Positions 56,247 to 64,000 of a stretch of DNA of 64,000 bases are shown piece after piece; the first letter of the stretch is position 1; each line of letters begins with the position of its first letter. The notes under the pieces are model-generated. The model searched no databases. It was given only the letters and a program-made list of their open reading frames with translations, and had not been told where the DNA came from. A program made the translations under genes and the position numbers. The DNA is from Candidatus Zixiibacteriota bacterium (GTDB taxonomy: Bacteria; Zixibacteria; MSB-5A5; JAABVY01), in contig DSEQ01000038.1 of assembly GCA_011056555.1 (NCBI GenBank), positions 1-64,000 on the forward strand, in the 5' to 3' direction.

Positions 56247-57296
56247 TTAGTGGATTTCTATAAAATGGTCCTGCTTTTCCAGTACTTCACCGATAATAGC
56301 AGCCATCTCGATGCCTGATGAGCGCAATTCATTCAATATCTGCTCTGTTTTCTCCGGCGGAGCCGATATCAAAAGCCCGCCCGAGGTCTGGGGATCATAA
56401 AAGACAGTTTCGAGGTCCTGATCGAGGTCAGCCTTGATATCGACATCTTTCTGGAACACCTCACGGTTGTCATTCAAACCGCCCGGAATCCAGCCTTTGG
56501 CGTAACCCAGCACATTCGGAATCAATGGCACACTCTGCGACTGCAATTTAAAGCTGATATTCGAGGCCCGCGCCATCTCGATCATATGGCCAATCAAGCC
56601 GAATCCGGTAATATCGGTAGCGGAATTGGCCTCATACTTGACCATAATTTCGGCCGCGATCCGGTTCAACTCGCACATCTGGTTCATGATGAACTCGATA
56701 TCGGCGGCATCTGCCTGATTATTCTTGAGGGCGGTAGAGATAATTCCTGTCCCCAGGGGCTTGGTCAGGATCACAAGGTCGCCCGGCCTGGCATTGGCAT
56801 TGGTCTTTATGTCCTTGATCAGGATCCTGCCGGTAACCGCCACACCGTACTTCAGTTCTTTATCCTTAACGGTATGCCCACCAATAATAATCGCTCCCGC
56901 CTCCTGCACCTTGTCCTGGCCGCCTCTGAGAATATCGGTCAGCAAAGCATGCGGCATCTCGGCCGGGAAACAGGCGATATTAAGCCCGATAAGCGGTTTC
57001 CCGCCCATGGCGTAAATATCCGAAAGCGCATTGGCAGCCGCAATCTGCCCGAAGCGGTAAGGGTCGTCGACGATCGGAGGGAAAAAGTCGGTCGTCATAA
57101 TCAGCGCCTCGGTTTCGGAAATTCGATATACGCCGGCATCATCGGCTGTGGACGAGCCCACCAGCAGATTTTCGTCGATAATTTGCGGCAATGCGCCTAT
57201 AATCTGGCTGAGTGCACCTGCACCGAGCTTGGAAGCTCAACCGGCACAGGAGACTTTCTCGGTCAATTTAAATATTTCATCTTTTGAGTTATTCAT
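56247..57296 (-). CDS. selD: Selenophosphate synthetase containing selenocysteine
   Basis: SelD makes selenophosphate from selenide and ATP, the Se donor for Sec-tRNA. Read from ATG 57296, the frame passes an in-frame TGA at 57237-57239 (codon 20) in the motif CAG-U-ASKLGAGALS, exactly at the catalytic Cys/Sec position of the family. With Sec the protein is 349 aa, the normal size; ignoring it gives a truncated protein without the catalytic loop. Bases just after the TGA can form a short stem-loop, as a bacterial SECIS would. TTDFFPPIVDDPY and the DPQTSGG motif are intact. Confidence 0.93.
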
Positions 57297-57313
57297 ACGA
57301 AACTTAAACCTCG

Positions 57314-57342
57314 ATTCTAATATAATTGTTCTAAGAGGTCAA
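57314..57342 (-). promoter_or_regulatory. Putative selD promoter
   Basis: Minus strand TTGACC (57337-57342), 17-base spacer, TAGAAT (57314-57319), with the selD ATG about 11 bases after the predicted start site. The very short leader would leave little room for a Shine-Dalgarno. Confidence 0.4.
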
Positions 57343-57456
57343 GAAACAAATAATCCGCAATTCAGCCATATGCGCTTGTTTTTTGCAAGTTTTGTGCTAA
57401 ATTGTGTGTCTAAATTTCTATGATGGCAGATTTATGCCTGTAAGCTGGAGTTCGGA

Positions 57457-58773
57457 ATGAAAAAATTTATTATAATTGCCATAGTGTTGATCATAGCGGC
57501 CCTGGGGTACTACTTCTTCGTTTATGGCAAAAACAGCAACGAAAATCCTTATGAAATCGATCAGATCACGGCAGAAGCCTTCAAAGGCGACCTCGTAGTT
57601 TCGATCCATTCCAACGGACGGGTAACCCCGGTTCAGACTGTGGAGATTAAGTCCAAAGCCTCCGGTGAGATAATTGAACTGGGCGTTGATGTCGGCGATT
57701 ATGTTCACAAAGGAGATCTGATCTGCCGTCTCGATACGGCGACGGTGATGAACAGCTATCTGCAGGCCAAGGCCGACCTGAACGTCGCCCAGGTTACGGT
57801 AAAAAAACGCCGGAGGGAATTTGACCGGCAGAAGACTCTTTTTGAAAAGGAGCTCCTGTCCGAACAGGAACTGGACAACACGGAACTGCTTCTGGAACAG
57901 GCCAAAGCCTCGCTGGTCAGGGCTGAGGCGGCATTTTCAATTGCCCAGGAACAACTTGAGGACACTGAGATACGATCGCCCATAAACGGGATTGTGCTGC
58001 AAAAGCAGGTTGAAGAGGGTCAGATTATATCTTCAGGAGTATCGACAGTCACCGGCGGAACATTGATTATGCAGATAGCGGAGATGGATTCGGTCTATGT
58101 TGTGGCCGAGGTTGATGAAACAGATATCGGGCAGGTCGAGGCCGGGCAGAGAGTTAAAGTCAATGCCGATGCTTATCCCGACTTGAATTTCGAGGGCCGG
58201 GTCGAGAAAATAGCTCCCATGGCCTCGGTCGAGCAAAATGTGACTGTTTTTGAAGTTACTACGCAAATCGATAACAGCGAGGGCTACCTCAAGGCCGGAA
58301 TGAACAGTTCTATCGAGATTATCACTGCCGAGGCCTATGGCGCGGTGCTGGTGCCCAATGATGCTGTCAAGGATCCCGAGGCGGTCGGATATACAGGTGA
58401 AATCGCTCAGGGTGAGCAGAAAATCGGCGAGGGGGCTGAAGGCCAGAAGCGGCCCAGCCGCGAGGAGATGCGTGAGAAAATGAAGAATATGAGCCCCGAG
58501 GAGATTGCGGAATTGCGCAAGCGCCGCCAGGAACAGCAAGAGGCCATGGCCGATAAGAAGGTTGTCATGGTCAAGCGCGAGGGCCAATTTGTGCCCCAGC
58601 TTGTCAGCGTGGGCAAATCAAATCTGGATTACACCCAGGTCATCTCCGGAATTTCGGTCGGCGATACTGTTGATGCCACGCCCGTCTCCATGATGATGCG
58701 GCAGCGTGCCGAAATGCGCGAGCGTATGGAACAGCGCAGCGGATCAATGGGCGGTTTGAGAAAAAGCGAATAA
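57457..58773 (+). CDS. RND/MacA-type periplasmic adaptor
   Basis: A 438-aa HlyD-family adaptor. One N-terminal membrane helix (about 3-22), lipoyl-like barrels (VEIKSKASGEIIELGVDVGD and IRSPINGIVLQKQVEEG), a coiled-coil hairpin (about 90-150) and a charged Met/Glu/Arg-rich stretch (about 320-370). It resembles MacA, but no ABC or RND pump follows on this strand, so its partner is elsewhere. Confidence 0.88.
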   Translation: MKKFIIIAIVLIIAALGYYFFVYGKNSNENPYEIDQITAEAFKGDLVVSIHSNGRVTPVQTVEIKSKASGEIIELGVDVGDYVHKGDLICRLDTATVMNSYLQAKADLNVAQVTVKKRRREFDRQKTLFEKELLSEQELDNTELLLEQAKASLVRAEAAFSIAQEQLEDTEIRSPINGIVLQKQVEEGQIISSGVSTVTGGTLIMQIAEMDSVYVVAEVDETDIGQVEAGQRVKVNADAYPDLNFEGRVEKIAPMASVEQNVTVFEVTTQIDNSEGYLKAGMNSSIEIITAEAYGAVLVPNDAVKDPEAVGYTGEIAQGEQKIGEGAEGQKRPSREEMREKMKNMSPEEIAELRKRRQEQQEAMADKKVVMVKREGQFVPQLVSVGKSNLDYTQVISGISVGDTVDATPVSMMMRQRAEMRERMEQRSGSMGGLRKSE

Positions 58774-58880
58774 TTTTTTATCCGCAGTTAAAATGAAAAG
58801 GTCCGCTTATTTAAACCGGCTTATAATATAATTATTCCGCTTTGAAAATATTTCCGATAAGGAACAGAATAATCACGGAC

Positions 58881-59444
58881 CTAATGGGTGTGAGAACCGT
58901 GATCCTCTGAATTTTCTTCTTCCGGTTCCGCGGATTCCTGTTCACCAGTCTGGCGCATACTCATGTATTCCTGATAAGTCATCTCCGGCAGAACCTGAAG
59001 GAAAGCAATTATGGGCCAGATTTCCTCATCGCTGTGCACATCGCCGATAGCCGGCATTCCGGTTAATTTGATGCCGTGCTTGGTAATCCAGAAAAGTTCC
59101 GGAGCCGTCCATTCATCGCCTTCCTCTGCCAGTGAAGGCGCCTCGGGGTATAGCCCAATCGCAAACGCGTCTTTGCCTATTCCAGCCGCTCCATGACATA
59201 TCACGCACATCTCGTCAAAATGCGCGAAGCCTTCGGCTATCATCGCCGAATCGGTCAGCTCGGGAACTTCAATTCCGGCGGCATGTTTGCGAATGGAATT
59301 ATCTTTCGTCACTTCAATGATCTTAAGCGTCAAAGCGCCATGCTCGGATGTGGCGGCGACATTATAAATCCCGGAATTCATGAAAATTATGAACAACCCA
59401 ACGGCAAGGGCCAAAATAATAATGATGACGATCAGTATTTTCAT
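58881..59444 (-). CDS. Membrane-anchored monoheme cytochrome c
   Basis: A 187-aa protein with an N-terminal anchor (about 2-23), a CVICH heme site near residue 80, and KLTGMPAIG holding the distal Met. It ends in a His/Glu-rich tail. It lies 140 bases after the P460-like gene on the same strand; likely a periplasmic electron carrier. Confidence 0.88.
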   Translation of the reverse strand: MKILIVIIIILALAVGLFIIFMNSGIYNVAATSEHGALTLKIIEVTKDNSIRKHAAGIEVPELTDSAMIAEGFAHFDEMCVICHGAAGIGKDAFAIGLYPEAPSLAEEGDEWTAPELFWITKHGIKLTGMPAIGDVHSDEEIWPIIAFLQVLPEMTYQEYMSMRQTGEQESAEPEEENSEDHGSHTH

Positions 59445-59584
59445 TTCTTACCCCAGTTTTAAAATAATAAACACCCCGGCCCCATGTCGAGGCCGAGGCT
59501 TTCCACGACTAAACCCGGAATCAAAAAGCTCTTCCTTTTTGAAAACCGAATTGACTTGTGAAGGATGAAGATAGCCGTGATCAT

Positions 59585-60133
59585 CTATTGATCATTTGAA
59601 AACAGGTAATCATCCCCTTTTGCATTGGCATGACAGGAAATGCATGCCTGTCCTGTTCCTTTGGCTACCCTTCCGGCTAATGCAACCCCCTTTGGGTTCT
59701 GCATTATTTTTCCGTCCGGGCCGTATTTGACCCAGAACCAATTGTTATTTTCGGGATCGTAACCATCCTCGCGCTGGAGCATTATGGTTACAGCAGCCAG
59801 ATAGTCGCCGGGTGATTCAGCAACCATCTCCCGGGTAGCGTCTTCCCCTCCGTAGTTGTCCTTGACTATTATATGGTAAGGCGTACCGTCAACATGCACC
59901 ATATTGTAATACATGCGCAGAAACTCACCATGCGGGGATGTGCCTGGATAAACTCCCGAACTCATGGGCCAGTCTTCGTAGCCCTGCATGGCTTTCCAGA
60001 GATTGTTGGCGAATTTGACATCATCAGCTCCGCCAAACGGCATCTCCTCCTGGGCCAGACTGTTTATTCCGAGTCCGAGAATAAAAACCAACATCAATGA
60101 GGTAAAAGTAACTAAGATGACTTTCCTGCTCAT
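59585..60133 (-). CDS. Cytochrome P460-family protein
   Basis: A 182-aa exported c-type cytochrome: signal peptide about 1-28, segments SPHGEFLRMYYN and ATREMVAESPGDY, and one heme site CISCH near the C terminus. The order fits the P460 fold, known for hydroxylamine or NO chemistry in some members; that function is not proven here. ATG 60133 with GGAGGAGGG is preferred to a start ten codons upstream. Confidence 0.72.
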   Translation of the reverse strand: MSRKVILVTFTSLMLVFILGLGINSLAQEEMPFGGADDVKFANNLWKAMQGYEDWPMSSGVYPGTSPHGEFLRMYYNMVHVDGTPYHIIVKDNYGGEDATREMVAESPGDYLAAVTIMLQREDGYDPENNNWFWVKYGPDGKIMQNPKGVALAGRVAKGTGQACISCHANAKGDDYLFSNDQ

Positions 60134-60216
60134 TGAACCCTCCTCCTGCTTTATGGATTGCATTCTATCTTCAGAGATATCTTCTTACATGCCTTTTCAG
60201 CAATTATCGTAGCCCA

Positions 60217-60245
60217 AAGATAGCTTAAGACGGCAATGTTGACAA
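60217..60245 (-). promoter_or_regulatory. Putative promoter of the P460-like gene
   Basis: Minus strand TTGTCA (60240-60245), 17-base spacer, TATCTT (60217-60222). It lies between the gene start and the broken gene upstream. Confidence 0.4.
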
Positions 60246-60330
60246 TACTACTAAAATCCCGATCTATTACGTATGCCCACTACGCAAAAATATGGAAAAA
60301 GTCCAATTTCAGGAGGGATATTTTGACCGA

Positions 60331-60494
60331 TTAGAATGTGAATGCCAGGGAGAGTTCTATACCGCCGGATCGATTCTCGGGAATAGATATCTCTGCACGA
60401 ATCTTTCGGTTATGCCTTTGAACCGCCTTATCTACAAAGAGGAAATCATAAACCCAACTTCCAAAAAAACCTACTAATCCTGCAGTAAGCAATG
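60331..60494 (-). pseudogene. C-terminal fragment of an IS-interrupted gene
   Basis: Reading minus strand across the IS insertion point, the frame resumes LLTAGLVGFFGSWVYDFLFV... and ends SLAFTF at a TAA (60331-60333). Joined to the N-terminal part at 61740-62142, with one copy of the 3-bp duplication removed, it gives an unbroken 187-aa frame. The fragment alone lacks a start. Confidence 0.85.
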
Positions 60495-60524
60495 TGGACT
60501 TCCCCCGATAAAACGGACATCAAG

Positions 60525-61388
60525 TTAAGTTGGTTTTGCCGTCAGTTCGAATTCAGCCGGACTTTTCGATCCCAGGCTTGAATGACGGCGTTTACGATTA
60601 TAATACACTTCAATATAGTCAAAAATCTTCAATCTGGCCTCATCTTTTGTGGCAAAACTTTCCTGATAAATCAACTCGCTCTTCAAGGTCGCAAAAAACG
60701 ACTCCATCACGGCATTGTCCCAGCAATCCCCCTTGCGGCTCATACTGCAGATCATCCCGTGATCTTTCAATAGCTTCTGGTAGCCACCGGCGGCATACTG
60801 ACTGCCCTGATCCGAGTGATGCAGCAGGCCCTTTGAGGGCCGACGACGGGCCAGGGCATGCTTTAAAGCGGCCAGCGTCAGCTCTTCGTTGATACGGTTA
60901 CTCAATGACCAGCCCACTACCATGCGCGAATACAAATCGACCACTCCCGCCAGATACAGCCAGCCCTCTGAGGTCCAGATATAGGTAATGTCCGAAACCC
61001 AGACAGCATTGGCAGTCGAGACCTCAAACTGACGGTTCAACAGGTTGGGGGCAACAGGATGATTGTGCTTAGATTTAGTCGTAACCTTATACTTGCGACC
61101 TCGTTTAGCCCGAATATTGTGCTCTCTCATTAGCTTAGCCACTCGGTTCTGTGAACAACTGAAACCCGATTCACGGAGATCATCGGTCACTCGTGGACTG
61201 CCGTACTTGCGCCGGCTTCTCTGGTGCACTATCCGGATCCGTGACAATAGGACCCGGTTCTGCTGTGATCTCTTACTCTCATGACCCAAACGCCACCTGT
61301 AATAACCGCTCCTGGATACTTTCAAAGCATGGCACATCTTCACTACTCTCGATGACGAGCGGTGCAATTCTATAAAACTGTATTTCAT
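60525..61388 (-). CDS. IS3 transposase OrfB (DDE integrase)
   Basis: 287 aa, with an HTH_21-like N terminus and an rve integrase core. The acidic triad is intact: D in VWVSDITYIW, D in LLHHSDQGSQYA, and E in DNAVMESFFATLK. YYNRKRRHSSLG is typical of IS3. It overlaps orfA by four bases (ATGA); expression as an OrfAB fusion through -1 frameshifting at AAAAAAAG is likely. Confidence 0.95.
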   Translation of the reverse strand: MKYSFIELHRSSSRVVKMCHALKVSRSGYYRWRLGHESKRSQQNRVLLSRIRIVHQRSRRKYGSPRVTDDLRESGFSCSQNRVAKLMREHNIRAKRGRKYKVTTKSKHNHPVAPNLLNRQFEVSTANAVWVSDITYIWTSEGWLYLAGVVDLYSRMVVGWSLSNRINEELTLAALKHALARRRPSKGLLHHSDQGSQYAAGGYQKLLKDHGMICSMSRKGDCWDNAVMESFFATLKSELIYQESFATKDEARLKIFDYIEVYYNRKRRHSSLGSKSPAEFELTAKPT

Positions 61389-61675
61389 CGACGTTTCTTG
61401 GAGAAAATGGCCAAGGCTTTTTTTAAGATGTCACGCTCCTCCTTGACATCAGCAAGCTCTCGCTGAAGCTTGCGAAGTTCCGCATCCGAACTCTTCAGGT
61501 TACCATGACCCGGAAAAGCTTCCTGGCCATCTGCAGATAACTGCTTCTTCCATAAATATATCAGATTAACATGGATACCAAGATCGCGGGCTACCTCCGT
61601 GGCCTTGCGACCTCCCTCTGTTACCAGACGAACCGTCTCGATCTTGAATTCTCGGTCATAACGTCTTCTTTTCAT
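61385..61675 (-). CDS. IS3 transposase OrfA
   Basis: 96 aa. A helix-turn-helix start (REFKIETVRLVTEGGRKATE) and a leucine-zipper coiled coil (LRKLQRELADVKEERDILKKAL) are typical. An A-run slip site lies about 35 bases before its stop. Confidence 0.94.
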   Translation of the reverse strand: MKRRRYDREFKIETVRLVTEGGRKATEVARDLGIHVNLIYLWKKQLSADGQEAFPGHGNLKSSDAELRKLQRELADVKEERDILKKALAIFSKKRR

Positions 61676-61739
61676 GGGGACACCTCCAGTAAGGCAATAT
61701 ACACCTTATCTTCGTGTCCGTCAATTCGGGGGAGGTTCA

Positions 61740-62142
61740 ATGCATGAGTAAAGCTTAATTTGCTGTTGATAGACCAATCACCAAAAGCATGGGCGGCAGC
61801 CACTGTTACAACAGTTGCAATCGATACCGTCTCGATACCAAGCAGGACCAAACCAGTGGAAGGGTCTCCAGCATAAAAATGACCGAGACCATGTATAAAA
61901 AATCCGGGAAAGAGAGCCAACATAAATGCCGTTTCTTCGGATTTATATGATGGATTGTCGTCCGAAGTATAATAAGATTCTCTTCCTGATATGAGAATGG
62001 TCTGATTTTGAAACAGGCCTGGATTTTGAGAAGCAATACTTAATTGATAATCGCTATCAGAACGCCCTATATTGTCGGCAGACATCAGAGGACAGGCTGG
62101 CAGAATCATGAGCATTAATATGATTCTGAAATGTGTACCCAC
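61740..62142 (-). pseudogene. N-terminal part of an IS-interrupted membrane-associated gene
   Basis: The open frame starts MGTHFRIILMLMILPAC, a signal or lipoprotein-like leader, and has FPGFFIHGLGHFYAGDPSTG, a motif of small TM2/P13-like proteins, then a hydrophobic pair. Its last sense codon before the IS is in SFTHA; beyond it the frame runs into IS sequence. With the fragment at 60331-60494 the intact protein would be 187 aa. Function is unknown. Confidence 0.85.
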
Positions 62143-62274
62143 TAAACCTCCCCGTTATGAGGAAAATATACTCTGAATGGATATTTTGTCAATAAATATA
62201 AGCCTCGCGAGTTAATCGCATCAACCAGAAAACAAAATCCTTGAAATCTGATATATTCAGCTTATCTTAATGGC

Positions 62275-63138
62275 ATGGCTACTCAGGATACATATCATGA
62301 TGAAGAACGCCAGCCGGCGGTAGCCGGATCATTCTACCCGGCCGATCCGCTCGATCTCTCGCGCATGCTGAGCGGCTATCTGTCTGAAACCAAACGGACT
62401 GTCTTTGCCGAGAAGGTGCAGGGAATTATCGCGCCGCATGCAGGCTATATGTATTCCGGAGCGGTGGCGGCCTCGGCCTACAAGGAACTGGACGGCCTGA
62501 AATTCGATACTGTGGTGGTGATCGCACCCTCGCACACGACATTTTTCCAGGGAGCCTCGATTTATAACGGTTCTGCCTATCTGACCCCGCTCGGCAAGCT
62601 TTTTATCGATCAGGAACTTGGATCGAAAATTTCCCAGATCAGTCCATCAAAAGTGTATCTTTCAAATAAAGGACATACCGGCGGCGGCACCCGACAGGAA
62701 CATTCACTCGAGGTCCAGCTGCCGTTCCTGCAAATGATGCTGGGGGATTTCAAGCTGGTGCCGATTATCATGGCCGAGCAGGAATGGGATATTATCACCG
62801 CGCTGGGTGAAACGCTGGCTGCGGCACTCAAGGGAACCAACACATTGATAGTGGCCTCGACCGATCTGTCACATTTTTATACCGCCGAGATTGCATCACA
62901 AAAAGATGCGATCATCCGGGCCAAAGTTGAGGCTTTCGACCCGCAGGGCCTGTATAAATCGATCGCCAAGGGTGAGGCTGAGGCTTGCGGCGGCGGTCCG
63001 ATGGCTGCGGCTATGCTTGCCTGCCGCAAGCTGGGAGCGAACAAGATCACGGTTACCGGGCAATCGGACAGCGGCAGGGTCACCGGCGACAGCCGCGAGG
63101 TAGTTGGATATCTGGGCGCTGTAATCTATTCGGATTAA
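62275..63138 (+). CDS. MEMO1-family protein (AmmeMemoRadiSam system B)
   Basis: A 287-aa dioxygenase-fold protein. RQPAVAGSFYPADP, IIAPHAGYMYSGAVAA, SLEVQLPFLQ and ASTDLSHFY carry the His/Asp/Cys site residues. In bacteria it occurs with an AMMECR1 protein and a radical SAM enzyme; the first follows directly, the second is not in the window. Function is unknown, possibly substrate oxidation or modification. Confidence 0.92.
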   Translation: MATQDTYHDEERQPAVAGSFYPADPLDLSRMLSGYLSETKRTVFAEKVQGIIAPHAGYMYSGAVAASAYKELDGLKFDTVVVIAPSHTTFFQGASIYNGSAYLTPLGKLFIDQELGSKISQISPSKVYLSNKGHTGGGTRQEHSLEVQLPFLQMMLGDFKLVPIIMAEQEWDIITALGETLAAALKGTNTLIVASTDLSHFYTAEIASQKDAIIRAKVEAFDPQGLYKSIAKGEAEACGGGPMAAAMLACRKLGANKITVTGQSDSGRVTGDSREVVGYLGAVIYSD

Positions 63139-63146
63139 CTCGAATC

Positions 63147-63683
63147 ATGCACCTGACTCAGGAAGAAAAAGACCATCTGAAAGAGCTGGCTCTGGAGTCC
63201 ATCAGGACAAAATTCCAAAACGAGCCCGAGCCGGAACTTGGCATTGAATCAGAAACACTTAAGGAGAACTGCGGGGCTTTTGTCACGCTAAAGATTCGCG
63301 GCAGCCTGCGGGGCTGTATCGGCCTGGTTGTGGGGATGAAGCCTCTGTATAAAACGATAACAGAAATGGCGCGGGCGGCGGCTTTTGATGATCCGCGCTT
63401 TACGCCCCTTGCAGAAAAAGAAGTTGATAAACTGGAAATAGAAATATCGGTCCTCTCTCCCCTCGAAAAAATAGATGATCCGAATCAAATTGAAGTCGGC
63501 AAGCATGGTATCATGATGAGGCGCGGTTACCATTCAGGACTTCTGCTGCCCCAGGTTGCTACCGAATATGGATGGGATCGGAAAACATTTTTGAGGCATA
63601 CCTGCCTGAAAGCGGGTCTGCCGGAGAATGCCTACCAGGATCGGGCCACGGAAATCCAGATTTTTACGGCCGAGATTTTTTGA
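63147..63683 (+). CDS. AMMECR1-domain protein (AmmeMemoRadiSam system A)
   Basis: A 178-aa AMMECR1 protein with CGAFVTLKIRGSLRGCIG, the family hallmark, and DDPRFTPL, HGIMMRRGYHSGLLLPQVA, FLRHTCLKAGL. It starts at ATG 63147, nine bases after the MEMO stop; the longer frame reading into MEMO is rejected. It probably acts with MEMO in an unknown modification. Confidence 0.92.
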   Translation: MHLTQEEKDHLKELALESIRTKFQNEPEPELGIESETLKENCGAFVTLKIRGSLRGCIGLVVGMKPLYKTITEMARAAAFDDPRFTPLAEKEVDKLEIEISVLSPLEKIDDPNQIEVGKHGIMMRRGYHSGLLLPQVATEYGWDRKTFLRHTCLKAGLPENAYQDRATEIQIFTAEIF

Positions 63684-63818
63684 TGTAAACGGCCAGGACT
63701 TTTTCGAAACTATTTACCCATCAATATGTTACAAAATTACCTGTGCTAATGAAATTGTAATAGGCCTTGACACGTCCATATGCCAGGGCTACCTTGTATA
63801 GAAATTGGAATCTTTTTT

Positions 63819-64000
63819 ATGAGCGAATATAACAAAGAACTTTTGATCGCCCTGCGCGAGAAGGCCAAGCTCGGATCAAAGACCTTGCAGATGCTTTTGT
63901 CGCATTTCCAGTCGCTGGAAAACATCGTCTCGGCCGATATCGAAGAGCTTACGGAATTTCCACGGATCAGCGAAAAGAAAGCTGCGGTAATCCATGAAAT
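63819..64000 (+). CDS. DprA-like N-terminal helix-hairpin-helix protein, partial
   Basis: Only the first 60 codons are in the window (cut by the right edge). LREKAKLGSKTLQMLLSHFQSLENIVSADIEEL followed by FPRISEKKAAVIHE fits the HhH-like start of DprA, the DNA-processing protein of natural transformation. The stretch is short and other HhH proteins are possible. Confidence 0.5.
   Translation, partial: MSEYNKELLIALREKAKLGSKTLQMLLSHFQSLENIVSADIEELTEFPRISEKKAAVIHE

Larger units (their letters stand above)
60495..61739 (-). mobile_element. IS3-family insertion sequence, complete
   Basis: A 1245-base element with imperfect terminal inverted repeats (TGGACTTCCCCCGA on one side, TGAACCTCCCCCGA on the other, continuing ACGGACA...AAG). 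It is flanked by a 3-bp direct repeat ATG (60492-60494 and 61740-61742). Both transposase frames are intact, with an A-rich slip site before the orfA stop, as in frameshifting IS3 elements. It interrupts a gene and its clean ends suggest a recent insertion. Confidence 0.93.

Noticed and set aside
57192-57296. selD apparently truncated with a start at 57191
   Set aside because: The upstream in-frame TGA sits at the catalytic Sec position; the real start is 57296.
60292-60477. 61-codon plus-strand frame
   Set aside because: Antisense to the C-terminal fragment of the IS-split gene.
63767-63795. TTGACA before the DprA-like gene as a promoter
   Set aside because: The hexamer at 17-base spacing (TACCTT) is a poor -10.

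Overview
The window is a sulfate-respiration genomic island followed by ordinary housekeeping and accessory genes. It reads as a Gram-negative anaerobe. The evidence is an outer-membrane porin, Tat and c-type cytochrome machinery, reductive DsrAB with DsrD, a FabL-type enoyl reductase, a secreted protein ending in dockerin-like repeats, and palindromic intergenic repeats. These together suggest an FCB-group sulfate reducer such as Candidatus Zixibacteria. That placement is inference from gene content; no rRNA or tRNA gene was seen.

Layout. 1-7.6 kb (+): qmoA-qmoB, sat, aprB-aprA (sulfate to sulfite, with the menaquinone-linked Qmo module but no qmoC). 7.7-8.9 kb (+): a zinc-ribbon protein and a YkgJ cysteine-cluster protein. 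8.9-10.7 kb (-): YeiH-type putative sulfate exporter plus a small membrane protein. 11-18.4 kb (-): a complete siroheme pathway, hemA-sirC-cobA/hemD-hemC/hemD-hemB-hemL. 18.4-20.1 kb (-): a CoA-disulfide/polysulfide reductase-rhodanese fusion. 20.1-25.7 kb (-): an RsbRD-N protein and dsrMKJOP. 26.1-30.6 kb (-): a second membrane electron-transfer module (macro-domain protein, NarI-like cytochrome b, DsrK/HdrD-like protein fused to a CheY-like receiver domain, dual-PAS histidine kinase). 30.9-37.2 kb (-): dsrA-dsrB-dsrD-dsrN, then dsrL-like and dsrC. 37.7-54.5 kb: a small hypothetical gene, porin, groESL, asparagine-synthase-like protein, ferritin-like protein, PepF, DUF554, a secreted deiminase with dockerin repeats, fabL, alr, a hydrolase and a degenerate MBL protein. 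54.7-64 kb: K+ channel, trmO, selenocysteine-containing selD, an efflux adaptor, two c-type cytochromes, an IS3 element inside a gene, MEMO/AMMECR1, and the start of a DprA-like gene.

How it fits together. Sulfate is activated by Sat and reduced by AprBA with electrons from QmoAB. Sulfite is reduced by siroheme enzyme DsrAB (activated by DsrD, with siroheme amidated by DsrN) onto DsrC, whose trisulfide is reduced by DsrMKJOP. The siroheme genes lie in the same island. A DsrL-like NAD(P)H oxidoreductase offers a second electron route.

The most notable signals are: (i) a catalytic CCG-type electron-transfer subunit carrying a complete phospho-receiver domain, in an operon with its probable kinase; (ii) 18-bp TTGT-N10-ACAA-like palindromes upstream of qmo, sat-apr, rsbR-dsrMKJOP, dsrAB and this second module, which point to one shared Rex- or HcpR-like regulon; (iii) opposite charge tails on DsrA (acidic) and the DsrL-like protein (lysine-rich).
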